Of a DNA stretch of 64,000 nt, positions 1 through 12,078 are shown piece by piece (the stretch's first letter is position 1; the number at the start of each line of letters is the position of its first letter). The notes below the pieces were generated by a model. That model worked only from the letters and a program-made list of their open reading frames with translations, made no database searches and had not been told where the DNA came from. The DNA comes from Exobasidium rhododendri. Taxonomy: Eukaryota; Basidiomycota; Exobasidiomycetes; Exobasidiales; Exobasidiaceae. The position numbers and the translations under genes were made by a program. The DNA is taken from positions 4,215,001-4,279,000 of the forward strand of contig CP110632.1 of assembly GCA_026210745.1 (NCBI GenBank), written 5' to 3'.

Positions 1-371
1 AGAGTCGTGAGCGACGTACTGGCTTGTAGATTGCCAGTGTGGCTACTCCAGGGCACATCACCTCGGTAGTCCTCGTCTTCGTCAGCCGAATGAAGTGGGA
101 TGAGGAAGGTGGAGTCTTGGAAGCCGGATGCTATCAACGTATCCTGTTCAGCCAGACCGCTTTCGTCTATGTCATCAGTTCCCTCATTGATGTCGTCTTC
201 GACCTGGTAAGGCCCATCGATTACCTCGAAATCTTCGCCATCCAAGCTCGAGATGTCGCTGATGTCAGTAGGAAAAGATACGGTTGTGCGAGATGAAGAA
301 GAGAGCGCCGGAGAAGTGGCACGATCACTCGCATCCGAGGATGGAGGCGAGAAGCGAGGATTGGGAAGCAT
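1..371 (-). CDS. partial hypothetical protein, runs off the left edge
   Basis: An open frame on the minus strand begins with ATG at 371 and stays open for about 123 codons to the first base of the window, so the 3' part of the gene is missing. The visible N-terminus is rich in Ser, Pro and Asp/Glu, with acidic stretches around residues 45-75 and again near 95, and looks disordered. I do not recognise a family. Upstream on the same strand, a good splice donor (GTAAGT, first base at 553) suggests a 5' UTR intron or an extra upstream exon. The frame is closed by a stop shortly before the chosen ATG, with no earlier in-frame ATG, so the start is reasonable unless an upstream coding exon exists. 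The reality of the gene rests on composition and frame length only. Confidence 0.5.
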   Translation of the reverse strand, partial: MLPNPRFSPPSSDASDRATSPALSSSSRTTVSFPTDISDISSLDGEDFEVIDGPYQVEDDINEGTDDIDESGLAEQDTLIASGFQDSTFLIPLHSADEDEDYRGDVPWSSHTGNLQASTSLTT

Positions 372-1288
372 GACGTCAACGTGCTGAGATTGACCAGCTT
401 GATGTGAACTTGTGCTAGATTTGACTGAGATGGTACGGAAAAAGGTGAAGTGATTAGACGTCTTTGCACTGATGCGCAGTCAAAAGAGCTTGCAAGACAC
501 TTGCCCCTCGCCCAAGCCGGAACGAACGGAAGCTAAGCACATGACTGACTTACCGTGCGCCTTCAGCAATGAGTCAATCTCTGGTTGAGTTCTTCGCTGG
601 TAGGTACTATTAAAGAGGCAGGCTGTGGGGTATGCACAAGTCGATGGTGATGGTGAGGTGGATGTTCCTTTGGATTCACTTATGATTGCAAAGAATCAGG
701 CGGAAAGTGGACGTTTATCTCTCGCCGTAAAGTCCTTGATTGTAAAGCACACTCTCCTCCCTCTCCCCTCTCTCAGCTTTTAGCAGCCTCTGATAGTGGC
801 TAAATGCGTTAAAGTACCAATTACCACCCCCGACTCCAAAAAAAAAGTAAAATAATCGACCGAGCACGGACCACCCGAGAAGTGTTGGTCGATGCAGGCC
901 ACGCGACCAAGACGCAGAAATGGCCAAGAGTGCTGAGAACAGTTGTTGTATGCTACCAAGGAAGAAAAAGAAAAAAAAAGGTTTGTTTGCGTTCACTGAT
1001 ACTCTCGACCAGACACTTTAATATTCCACTTTCATACACAGCGCCGTCTCGAAGGCTTTTGAGAGAGAGAGAGAGACGTCCAACCCAACGCTGCATACGC
1101 TTCAGAGGTGGTGATAATCTCTGCATACCATCAAGCTTGTCAGAATCCTTCTTTCTTAGGGCAGCGGGCACGAAGGGGTGCATCGGCCAGTCGCTGGAGG
1201 TACCGAGCAGGTAGAGAGGAAGTAGAGGAGGAAGAAGAGGAGGCAGTAGGAGAGAGAAGAGGCATCACAAGGAGCAAGGGCACCGAGG
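372..1288. promoter_or_regulatory. divergent intergenic region
   Basis: This 0.9 kb lies between the divergent partial gene and LOS1. It holds a candidate minus-strand splice donor at 548-553, an A-rich run at 838-846 and a short GA run near 1063-1074. The small open frames on both strands overlap each other and show no domain or conserved feature. I read it as two promoters and 5' UTRs and see no separate gene. Confidence 0.5.
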
Positions 1289-4200
1289 ATGGAGCAACAA
1301 CTACTGCAAGCTATCGATATTGCACAAGGTGGAGGACAAGGCAGCAACAACCCAAGCATAGCTCAAGAGGCATTGGTATACCTAGAGCAGGTCAAGCAGA
1401 ATACTCCTCAGGTCTGGCAGCCAGCGTGGAATATTTTTGCAGCAAGGAACGAGTCAACTTCTCGACCACTACACTCTCAAGCCCAGCGCTTCTTCTGTAT
1501 CTCTCTAGTTGCCTCGTTCTTAGAAGATAGGTGTGTTCTGGAGGATAAAGGGCTGGTACTCTTTTAGTTCCGGCCCTCTAAGCTGACTGAATGCTTTACC
1601 TTTCCAAACAGTCTTGTGAATTATGCCGATCCCTCCAGCGCAGTAGCTTATCTGCAAACGGAAGCACTTAAGTTCTTCGATGATGAATATGTGGCGGGGT
1701 TTGGAGAAGACGGAACAAGCTGTGCGTGCTGAAATTCTTCACCCAAAGAAGAAGAGACCCCTGGTAGAGATTTTGTTGCTGACCGCCTACTTCCCGATCC
1801 CCCTTCTTCGCTGGCAGATATGACAAACAAATTCGCTCAATTCCTGTCAAGTCTTCTCATTCAAACATATGCACTGCCCCAGCCGTTCACTCTACTACCA
1901 AATTTACTCGCTCGAATGCGTTCGATTCCCTCATCGACTTCGACATCGACGCTCAACCCAGTCTCGACAGATTTGGTACTTCGTCTCCTCCTTGAAGTCT
2001 CCTTGTCTTTGGGATCTGATGTGACGCTACGAGCAATACGATCTCGAGAACGTATTGCCCGCGACACAGCCATTCGTGATGAAATTAGATCATCGCATGC
2101 AGTCAACATTGCAGAATCAGTGTGGAAAATAATCGAAGACGGTTTGTCAAAGGTGGAAGAATTCCGTCACCAAGGTGGTCTCGTCAATTCGAGTGACATG
2201 CAAGGATGGAATTTAGCAAATTCGATCAAGGTCACATGTGAAGCGACGAGAGTTATGGGAGATTATGTCTCATGGATTGATATTGGACTTGTTGTCACGC
2301 CACAGACGATCTCGCTTCTTTACCGCTTACTACAACACAATGAACCTACTTTGCGAACGGCGTCGTCTGATGCTCTTCTTGGTATCGTGTCAAAAGGAAT
2401 GAAAGGAACGGACAAGATTGAGATCCTGCAGGGCTTGAACCTTACTTCTACTGTCTCGGAACTGGAAAAAGGAACACGGCGTGCCAAAGGACAGGTCAGC
2501 ATGCCAGACGAAGAGATCACCTTTCGAGAGCACCTGGCCAAGCTTGCCAATGGGGTAGCAATGGAACTTGCGAGGGTTCTTGACGACGAAAAGACCGACG
2601 GAAAGGTACGAAGCATAGCTGATGAAATGCTCCTCACTCACATGGGTCTCGTCTTGGACTTTCTCACCGACGAGTGGGACGAATTAGCCGAGGCAGTCCT
2701 GCCCTGCATCACTATCACGCTCTCCATCTACAAGAAATTGAAGAGAACAGTAAAGGCGGCGATCTCTGGCACTCCCATCCCACCGAGTCAAATGGCCGCT
2801 ATCTACACCCCGGAAAAGGCCGACTTTCTAGCTAGACTGATGGGTATACTACTGATCAAGATGAAGTTCGACGACGAAACAGAGTGGAATGGCGGTGGGG
2901 GAATCGAAAACGAGGGACAAGACGATGAAGACGATGATGACGACGATGAGGATGAAGATGTCGGTAAATTCCTGCAACTTCGAAAGGTTGGTGATCTCGA
3001 TGCGTTTAGTAGATTGGCCACTTTCGTTTTGCTCACAACTTGCCCTCTCCTCTTTCCCTTTTTCGATTTTACAGCAACTCCAGCAGAACGCGGCGGCCAT
3101 TGCAGCTATTGATGAGCAGATCTTCCACGTACCGACGCAACGATTAATTCTCGAGACGCTTAATGCGTGCGACGCTTACCTCTCCAACACTGGACCTCCG
3201 ATCACTTGGCAACAAGCCGAATTGGCCCTCTTTGCTCTTTACTTTTGTGGCGAAATCTTCTCCACGACTGCTCAAGGTCAAGTGAAAGCCGGGGTGAATG
3301 CCTCTTCGTTTGTGCATCTACCTCCCGACGTTACCAAAGCGATGCGGAACAAGCCAGTCGATGGGTACTTCATTCCCTTGACTCTCAATTCTCTGGGAGA
3401 GATTGCCCAGCGATTCTTTCAGAGTAACATTTCCGCTTTTCGACATGCAGCCGTTCAATTGCAGTACTTTGAATGCTCGGTACGATACGCTGCTTTCTTC
3501 ACCGCCAGGCCTGAGTCACTAGGAGATGCTCTAGCACCTTACTTGGATTGGAGAGGTATCCATCACGAGAGATCGACGGTCCGACATCGTGTTGACTACC
3601 TGTTCTTGCGTTTTATCAAGGACACAAAGGATCAGTTTCGTCCTAATTTCGTGCAAGGTATTCTCGAAGGTATGCAGGACGTCTTGGTAGTTTCTGCTAA
3701 GCTACCTTCCGTAGAGCCGAACGAGGATCCTCTTGAAAAGGCGGTGAACAAATCGAGCGGTTTCGATCATCAGCTGCACCTCTTTGAGGCCTGTGGTGTT
3801 GTGTTACGTCTGCTGAAGAACTCGCCCAACGACCAAGTGGTGCTGCTGAAGATCATAGTCGACCCGCTTTCGAAGCAGCTGAATGAAGCCGTGCAACAAC
3901 ATCAAGCAAACAAAGGCGACCTTCAAGTTATTCTTCAGATACATCACCTATTCTTTGCTTTGTCTAATCTTGCGAAAGGCTTCCCAGAACTGAATGGACA
4001 TGGTTTGTCGAAAGGCGAAGAGACTCCTCTGTGGATGAATGTCTTCAAGGTCGTCACTGAGCAGATCCTGTCGTGCCTTGGAGTGGGAAGTCTAAACAAC
4101 TACAAAATCATTCGAGACGCAGCAAGGGGTGCCTTTAGTCGAATCGTAGCCACCACTGGACTTGTCATCCTGCCCTACATCCCAAGTCTGCTCAATGCAT

Positions 4201-5130
4201 TGCTATCTCAGATCAGCGCTGGCGAGCTCATGGACTTTCTCAGCTTCTTGGGGCTAGTAGTCAATAAATACAAGACAGATGTAGAAGCCGTCTTTGACGA
4301 GCTACTGACGCCACTGTTGGAGAAGACTTTCTACTTTTTGAATCAAGAAGTCGCCGGTACAGATGATCAGATTCAAAGACAGCACCTTATCCGAGGATAT
4401 GTTGCTTTCCTGTCCACCTTGATCAGCGTCAATTTGGACGGAGTACTGCGATCAGAACGTAATCAACCACAATTAGAGACCATCCTACAGTCGCTCGTCT
4501 TCTATGCCGCCAACTCCGAAGCGTCCACTGTGAGGACAATCTTTAACATTCTGACGAGAATCGTCAATTTATGGGGCGGTCGAGTAAGTGTGGAAGCGAC
4601 CACGAACAAAAAAGGATCGCTCGACAAGGCCGTAGGAGAGAAACCGTTGCCTGGATTCGAGAATTTCATCTACAAGACGCTCGTGAATCTCATCTTTGAA
4701 GTGCCTGGCAAGCCAGACTTTGATTTTGCCGATGCACAGACACAGATTGTGAGTACGATAGGGGCAAGTATGAAAGGGGGAGAAAAGATTCAAGTCGACT
4801 CGAAAGGCAGACCTGCTCACGTTTTCTTTTTCCCTCCCTCAACAGGCTCTCACGGAGATATGCAACCTCGCAAAGGCAATCTATGCCAAGCGTGGCCAGG
4901 AATTCATCGATTTCCTGACCAAAGTCTACTTTCCCAGCATCAATTGTCCCGCTGAAATGGCCAATGACTTTGTCGTCGGGTTGCAAACGCAGGAGACGAA
5001 GCAATTCCGAAAGTATCTCGAAGTAAGTCGACTCATGTGGCAGGACATGACTGCTCGACACGTTTGAGCTGAAGTGTTAGCCCACCTTCTCAATCTTTTG
5101 CAGTCTTTCATTCTTCGCTCTCGAGGTTGA
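1289..5130 (+). CDS. LOS1: exportin-T (tRNA nuclear export karyopherin)
   Basis: Exportin-T is an importin-beta-type karyopherin that binds mature tRNA with Ran-GTP and carries it through the nuclear pore. My model has six exons: 1289..1530, 1612..1721, 1818..2986, 3075..4748, 4846..5022 and 5104..5130, giving 1132 residues, close to the family norm of about 1000-1100. All junctions keep frame. Donors are GTGTGT, GTGCGT, GTTGGT, GTGAGT and GTAAGT. The N-terminus reads MEQQLLQAIDIAQ, and the exon 2/3 junction rebuilds the family-typical SYMTNKFAQF stretch. HEAT-like helical repeats fill the rest. An acidic run of Asp/Glu (about residues 475-500, just before the third intron) is an insertion-like linker. 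The last exon codes only eight residues plus stop. The intron with donor GTTGGT is the least certain. The gene is divergent from the partial gene on the left and convergent with the NECAP gene. Confidence 0.9.
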
Positions 5131-5557
5131 AAGGGAGCTCGCTCAACAGACTAGCAAGATTTTCCCTATGCCACCCTCCTTCTCAGTCTACCAAATGTCA
5201 AGCTCCGACACATCACTTACAAAAGTGGCAGGCACACCACCGTAACCGTTGTACAGTAAATATGGCCGTTCCCTCTCCAACAGGCTCCCCCAGCGCAGCG
5301 CATCATCTAACCCTTTACCCGACAAGCCGCGTGTCCGACCCAGTTCTTTTCGCCCCTCTTCACCCACTCCGCCTGCTTTCCAATCGGCGCAACAACGCTT
5401 TCCAACTCTCTCTTCATCTCCTTTCAATCGCCCCTCCCCCCACCATCTCATGTCATTGCTGCACTCTCCAAGAAGGGTGGGCAATCAGTCATTGTAATTA
5501 CAATCAAATTAGAGAGGCAGTAATGTAGTGCGCAGAGACCTGTGAAGAATTGTCCTT
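5131..5557. other. convergent intergenic region
   Basis: These 427 bases separate the 3' ends of LOS1 and the NECAP-type gene. They are C-rich on the + strand. Open frames on both strands across 5127-5528 look like by-products of low-complexity composition. I see no gene; 3' UTRs and polyadenylation sites are expected here. Confidence 0.4.
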
Positions 5558-6519
5558 TCAACCGCGCCGACTTGGTGGAGGAGGTAGGAGAGGCCCTCCT
5601 CCGAATCCACCTAGACCAGCGGCAGTATTTGTGTTGCTGTTGCTTTCCCGAATCTTTCGACCGACCCCTGTGCCAGGTATCTTTATGCTGAATGTCTGTC
5701 CTTCTTTAAGGCTGTAGTCCTGCTTTGGGCCAGAGGGTAGATGAGGTGAAGGACCTACATCACCGTCTTCTGAAGGAGGTGCCTTGGCTGCTTTTGCTCG
5801 TCTGTGAGTGGAGAGTGGGGCAGGAAGGGTGAATAACGGCGAAGTATGATCCACCAACAGAAGATCTTTCACCAGAGGACTCACTTTGTCCAATCTTGTA
5901 GTGCTACATTGAAGTCGAAAGAATCACTCCGATCTTGAAACTAGCAGTAGCATCGCGACCCCAAGGAATGATTGTGTGTAAAGATAGGAGGAGTATGAAC
6001 ACCTCCTTTCAAGTACGGTCAAATAGCATTTCAGCACAACTCACACCCATGCCTATAAAGGCTTTCTTCTTCGGACCGCCATCTGGACTTTCGTTCTCTA
6101 CTCTGAGCACAAAGTATCTAGATGAATCAAGCACTGGCTCTACTGATTGGCCTGAGACGTCATACGGACACAGCGCGAACAAGTCTCCTAGAGTAGGCGG
6201 AAAAACAGAAAGAATTTGGCAGAGTCAGACCATGAATTTTCTTCCTTTCTTTGTCTTTTCCGCTAATCCTCTTCCTTCCTCGGTGGTGCCTATCAATCTA
6301 CTGCCAGCACTCACCAGAGTCTTTATCTTCCAGTCGAATCGCACACTCCTCTCCCTTTTCTATGATGCGGAGTCTACCCTTCCATAGGAACGCTTCCATA
6401 TCACCCCATTCTGCTGCCTTGTAACCCGCTGTCGTCTTACGAGGTGGAATCCGATACACGAAACATTCTCGAACTACGAAAATGACCGTCTCAAAAACAT
6501 CGGATCCCAGATCGTTCAT
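5558..6519 (-). CDS. NECAP-family adaptin-ear-binding coat protein
   Basis: NECAP proteins bind AP-2 and clathrin accessory factors during endocytosis through an N-terminal PH-like domain. I rebuilt four exons (minus strand): 6519..6315, 6187..6045, 5940..5885 and 5801..5558, giving 215 residues with all phases consistent. The first exon holds the diagnostic FETVIF...ECFVYRIPPR segment followed by a GR-L-R-I-EKG stretch. The second gives DLFALCPYDV and YFVLRVEN. The third gives FQDRSDSFDFNVALQDW, the family signature. The last carries a LKEGQTFSIKIP motif and a Pro/Gly-rich tail. Introns have GTGAGT donors. I start at the Met at 6519; an earlier in-frame Met at 6594 would add a hydrophobic 25-residue leader that the family lacks. 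The protein is shorter than animal NECAPs (about 265 residues), mostly in the tail. Confidence 0.9.
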
Positions 6520-7715
6520 TGCCGGTAGATTGCAAAAGAAGGAGACGAAGAAGAGCAGGTGGAAGAGATTGACAGCTTGGAGATTCCGTAACAATAGAAA
6601 GCTGTGGCCTATTCGAACATTCGCCGTGTTTCGTGTGTTGTAAAATCGGAGGCACGGTAATGTTTATTATTGGGTCGTGCGTCGACTTGGCGTACAGACC
6701 AAGTGAGCCTAAGATATAGGAGGTTCTGGCTCGGACACGTGGAGTAAGCTCTCGCACGGACCCTTGCTTTGTCTAGACTTACTCCACACCGCCGCACTGA
6801 AATGCTCGAGAACATGACTCCTTCAAGCGAGGACGCGGACTGCGGGGAGGGCGGTCAGGAACGGCACCTTCGTCGCTGCCACGATAAGTGCAACTCGGCG
6901 CTATCCTCTGTACGACTAATTCCGCGAAGGTCTCACAGCAGGAGCGGGACTTGACCGATCGAGCGAGCGGGACAAAGTCAGATTGGATCTTGCATCTAGA
7001 GACAAGCCTTGGCTAGGACGCGCCGGGTGGGGTCTGCTGCATTCAATAGTGGGGAGGTAATGGAAGTGGCCCACAGACGAGCACTCGCACACACTTCGCT
7101 TTTCCCTTGTAGACCGGCATTCGCAAGCTGCATGAGCACTGCTTTCATTCGGTCCTGCCGCCTACATCCTCTTACACTCATTGTCCCCAAATCCGTTGTC
7201 CTTGTCAGTCCTTTCCATTCGATCAGAGGTACGAGCTGAAGGGTTAAGTAACACTCCCCACACACCTACACGCGCAACATCAGAAAAGCAGCAGACTCCG
7301 ACGTCTTTGCCTTTGGACCTGGCCAGGAGTAAAGGGAGGTACTTGGCGTAGGAGTACTCCCATTTTGCGCCCTCAGGAATTTTACACATATCGATTGCTG
7401 AGAACGACGGGGCATAACGACGAGCACATCCTGTTCCTCTCTCCCTTCGCCTCTTCACTCGGAACACCGGTAAAGACTTGTCACATCGCTGATACAATCT
7501 CTTGTATGGACCTCCGCCGTACACACTCGTCGAGCGTTTTTACTTTCCCCGCATTATAACGACCTTCTTTGCTTTGCCTCCTGAACGGACCGATCCGTCT
7601 CAGTCCACCTCTCCGCCTTCGACAGAAAAGGAGAAAGAGACGGTCGCCTCTGCTCTCCTTTCTTTTCACCTCAAGCCTATCGAAGCGCAACATCGTAATC
7701 CACCAAGCAGACAAG
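6520..7715. promoter_or_regulatory. divergent intergenic region, no gene supported
   Basis: 1.2 kb lie between the divergent NECAP-type gene and the AreA-like regulator. Overlapping frames of 60-120 codons exist on both strands (for example 7162..7524 minus) but none shows a domain, and each is matched by an antisense frame. The last 100 bases before 7716 are pyrimidine-rich, as expected for a 5' UTR and transcription start region of the downstream gene. Confidence 0.45.
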
Positions 7716-10700
7716 ATGCCCACTTCTCTTTCCGATCCAGTGTTGGCACTCTCCTTGATAAATCTTGAAAAGCTTCCTGATATCAACGTGGACCAGCTGG
7801 CAAATCTCTGGAATGGTGAGTGATAGGAGTATTTCCCTGCTTGGCTGTGCCCCTTTCTTTTCCTTTACTTGCGCTGACAATTTCGAGACCATGCCCCTTG
7901 TTTCCTATGATTGATTTACCATGAATAAGTGTTTACAAAGTGCAAGGAGTCAATCGAATCGGGGAGGAGACTGGAGAATCTCTCTTGGCGATTATGGTTT
8001 CGAGAAGCACATCTGCTGCCACCAGATACATCGCTCTCGGAAATGACCGACTACACTCCATTGGACACGCCATTGAGGAGTCGGCAGGGTAGCGTAGCAG
8101 AGAGTGCTCTCTCCGGGCGCGCGACCTCGATGGCTATCTCTGCCAGTCGTCTACAAGGTCTGCCTACTGACACCATCCAGAAGGAACTGATCACAAGTCA
8201 GTCCCTCTCTGATCCAGAAGATGGCAATTGGAGTGACGATGGGGACGAAGTGGAAGCCGCGGACGAAGCAGAGATCAAAGTAGAAATCAAGAAAGTGATG
8301 AAAGCGAGGGAGGAGGAGGAGAAGAAAGACAAAAGCAAACCCGGCAAGGATGCTGGGGCCGAAGATGTTCAGACTAGCAGAGGAAGGATCCCTTCCGACC
8401 TTGGTTTAGAAGTATCGTCTGCACCTGGCGATCGCAAGAGAGCCGTCTCCTCCTCTTCAGCGTTTGGAAGCCGGGCTAGAGTGGTGAAGCAGAATACGAT
8501 TCGCCGAAGAAGACCTTTAAGCTTTCAGCAGGCCATCGAAAGTCTCATTCTGAACAACAAAGAAGACTTTCGCTTGAATGACAAAGATGCCGAGCCTTTC
8601 CAGGGACGTAAATCTGCATCGCTTCGAGAGGGAATGACGGATGTAGGCGTCGAAACGGTTGGCACCAACAATTGGAGGATAGGATCGCTCGATGGTATGG
8701 GAGAAAAAGAAAAAGAAGAAGAAGAAACGATGGTGCAACAAAGCAGTGCACCGGCTGAGTTCAGTCAACCAAACACACCTTCGATCAGTCTGATGGCCAG
8801 TCCAAGAAATTCCTTGCTTCAATCTCAAATGGAAGCAGAACGAAGCATCATGCCGCCCCCTGTCGGCGTTCCAAATCGAAGCAAAGCAGCGACACAAGCG
8901 ACGGCGACGAAAGGAGAAGAAGAAGAAAGACCGTCGAAAAAGAAGAAAGACTTGAAGTTTTTCGTTGCCGGTCAAAGTCTGGAAGACGATGCTTCATCCA
9001 GTTTTGTTCCTTCTCAGGACATGCAAGCTTTCTCGAGTCAGAGACTGTCTAATGACGCCTCCGATCAGCCGCCTCGACTGAACAGGTCAACTTCGGACGC
9101 AGCTAGCGATACTAGTCAACGTCTGCTTGGAGCAAGCAGGGGTCACACCAAGAGTCAACATGGTGGACACTTGAGTAGCAACAGGAATCGATCGATGGCA
9201 GGTTTGAGTCGAGGCCAGAGTCGTAATCGGGGTCAAGGCAGGAACTCCAGTACGGGAAAGGGTCTTAATGTGCTAGGAAATGTCACCAAGATGCCAAGTG
9301 AGCATGCGGCGGTGGTGCCGCAAGAGAGGTCTGCTGTCGAGCAACACAGGAGGAGCCAGGAGACAGAAAAGGAGAAGAGTGCCTCTCCTTCCCTTAAAGG
9401 AGTCAAGGCAGCAGTCGCACCCGTTCGAGCACCGGTGAAATTTACCATGGGGGGCGGGGACGATGACGACGACGACGAAGACTTTACCGATGACGATAGC
9501 AGCAGTGGGGAAGACGAGAAGAAGGCGAGGAGACCTACTGAGGTGGTGATGGGCAAAAAGAAGGAGGAGGAGGAGGGCGAGAAGAGCAAGGACAAGGCGC
9601 AAGAGAGTAGCGAAGAAGAAGAGGAGGAGGGAGGGGAAGACGACGACGAATGGTCAAGTGACAGCTCCACTGACTCGCAAGAAATAAAGAGAAGAACTCT
9701 AGCTACGAAGAAGCAAGAGGAAGAAGAAAGACAGTCGTCCATGTTCAAGAAGGTGCCCATCAAGTCGGCAAGTACGGCTGACGTTCGCGGTCTCGGACGA
9801 AGGGGCTCTGGTCCGTACGGTACTCATCACAATGTAGAGGAAGAAGATGCTCCTTCTGCGAGTCCGCCAGTGCAGCCAGTGCGAGGCTTGTTGAGTAGTA
9901 TGTTCCACCCCGAAGAAGACCCCCATCCCCCGCCAGGTCAGCTAGCCGGACGACCTCATGCCAGCGCTGCAGACTTGCGACGATTGTCCGACAGTCGAAA
10001 CAAGAATGAGAAGGGGACTGCAAAGAGTGGTGAAGCGTCTGCAGTACGACGGACGCCATCTTCCACTCAAGTGCCATCGATGGGAGGAGGCGGCTTGAAG
10101 CTCAGCAAGAGTGCCGTTGCGCTGCCCGTTCTGAGTACGTTGGGAAGTCGATCAGAGGCAAAAGGAGCACGCTCAGAGGTGCAGGGATCCAGAAATACGG
10201 CCGTCTTTGACGATGACGAAGACGCAGAGACGGACAACAGCGACAGTGAGGCGCTGACCCGATTGAACCGGCTTGCGAGCAGTAGCCAAAAGGGTAAATA
10301 CAAAGCCCAAGCAAAAGGAAAGAAGAGGTCTTCTCAATCTTCTCTGAATGTAGAAGTCTCTCCGGAGATAAACGAGGAAAGCATGAAGAACGACCGGAGT
10401 CAACGAGACGCGAGACAACCGGCTGTGGCTACAGCTGCACCGCTCTCGACTCATCGTAGTCCTTCCTACAGCAGCATTCCCGAAGTAGGGCAGCCGCAAA
10501 CACCTAGAACGACGAGGAGGAACATGCTTCGAGATGAGCTATCGGAAAGCCTACGTCAGAATCTGCTGTGGGAAAGGCAGAGCCGCAATCGAATGATGGG
10601 GATCGGTGCCGCGAATAGCAGCAACAACAACAACAACATCGTCAACAACGATACTGCGAGTAATATCACCAATACTCACAGCAACAGCACTGCACGATCA

Positions 10701-10886
10701 CAAAGCCAAGTGGCACCGATCAATCGCAATCATAGTGTTCTAGCAGGAGGAGCACTACGGCCCTTGACGGCAAGTAATAGCGCCACGACCATCTATGATC
10801 AAGAAGAGGAACAAAGGCGTTTGAAGGAGAAGAAGAGAAAAGAGAGAAAGCAGTATACTGGTGACTTTCATCACGCAGGTTGGTGA
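7716..10886 (+). CDS. AreA/GATA-N-terminal-like and DUF3295-like nuclear regulator
   Basis: Two exons, 7716..7815 and 7930..10886, give 1018 residues. The 114-nt intron splits a codon inside the most conserved part; joining restores LWNVFTKCKES followed by GRRLENLSWRLWFRE (about residues 29-62), the N-terminal domain shared with nitrogen regulator AreA and related fungal proteins (DUF1752/GATA_AreA). The C-terminal part has RRNMLRDELSESLRQNLLW (about residues 890-915) and a KKDLKFFVAGQ patch, features I associate with the fungal DUF3295 family. Between them are long Ser-rich and acidic disordered stretches, including a run of Asp near residue 550 and poly-Glu. No GATA zinc finger is visible, so it is probably a regulator or co-regulator rather than a GATA factor. 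The ATG at 7716 is the only start that joins the intron phase. Confidence 0.75.
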
Positions 10887-11541
10887 AGAGAAAGGCTCAA
10901 CTCCCGTCATTGTCTCCCCCGCCCTCGATATCTGATGTACCATACAAACTTTACCATTGTCACCTTTAATCGTAGCAGCTCCCTCCTATCAGCCGCCTTC
11001 CTCCCAGCAGCGTCCTAGGGTCTCACCCACAAGTTGCCTGGTCTGCTCTCCTATGACTGTACCCTAGACACCTTGTCTTCTGTCTAGAGTCGAAAATAGA
11101 AGGAAAATATGATCATTCGATGGTAGGATCGAGAGTAATGTGGAGAGACAAAGAGTAACAAATGATGCGTGGAAGGGAATAATAACCTTGATGTGGTCAG
11201 TTGTTGAAGGAATAATACAGTACGTGAGGAAGCAGGGGAGACTGTGTGGGTAAGAAGAGAAAGGGGTCTGTGTTCGATGGTGCCTTGAACGATTGGGAGG
11301 GGGGAATATTGATGAATGACGTGTATGAGGGGTTTCGGGCACGGTTGCTTGCCTGCTTGCTCGCCTCTTTCCCGTCCCTCCTACCAGCACCTGCCAGGCT
11401 GTCACCTTTCTTTCATCCCCCCTCTTTTGTGCATCCTATCCCGGAACAAATATGTCGCTGACTCTTGCAGTGTTTCTTTTGATTGATTCTGTTTATCTAA
11501 CGATGTCGATGTCGCTGTTGCTTCTACGTCTGCTACGTCTG
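10887..11541. other. convergent intergenic region
   Basis: 655 bases separate the 3' ends of the AreA-like gene and the CENP-B-type gene. Short frames on both strands are not supported by any feature. 3' UTRs are expected; nothing else is seen. Confidence 0.4.
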
Positions 11542-12046
11542 CTACTCTTGCTCCTGCTGCGGAGGCTGCTGACTCTGATTGGCAAGTGCGCTGAGCGTAC
11601 CCTGCAGGTTTCCTAAGACGAAGTAGTCGCTTGGACTCAGATTGGCAGGTTGACGTGCTATGAATGCAAGGACAAGATCCAGAGATTCCCTCGCTTCCAC
11701 TAACGTCACTTGACGATCTTCATTCAGTCCGGCAGGTGTCAAGAGAGAGTAAGTGGGCATGGTAGGGGTGATTGCACTGTGAATTTGACCCTCAGTGGTC
11801 ATTTCATGTGGTATGACGGAGCGATGGAACGGTGATCGGTCTACGGGACTAGATGTGGTCCGTTGGAGTCGCACAGTCTCTCGGTGAGGTAGGAATACGA
11901 TGTCGCTGCTGTCGTTGTTGTTGCTGTTGTCGCTGCTACTCTGCTGATTCATGGGATTGGCCCTTTCCAGAGATGAAGCGTCGTTGGGGGCATTGATGAC
12001 GGCCGGTGTGACAAGAGCTGGTTGTTGCTGTGGCTGTTGCTGTTGC

Positions 12047-12078
<32 letters not shown>

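Noticed and set aside
5127-5528. Overlapping frames on both strands between LOS1 and the NECAP gene
   Set aside because: They overlap each other in a C-rich segment between two convergent genes and start inside the last LOS1 codons.
6519-6594. Earlier Met for the NECAP gene
   Set aside because: It would add a hydrophobic leader to a cytosolic family that starts at the PH-like domain.
7162-7524. 120-codon minus-strand frame in the AreA-like promoter region
   Set aside because: No domain, no start context, opposed by + strand frames of similar length; composition fits a 5' region.
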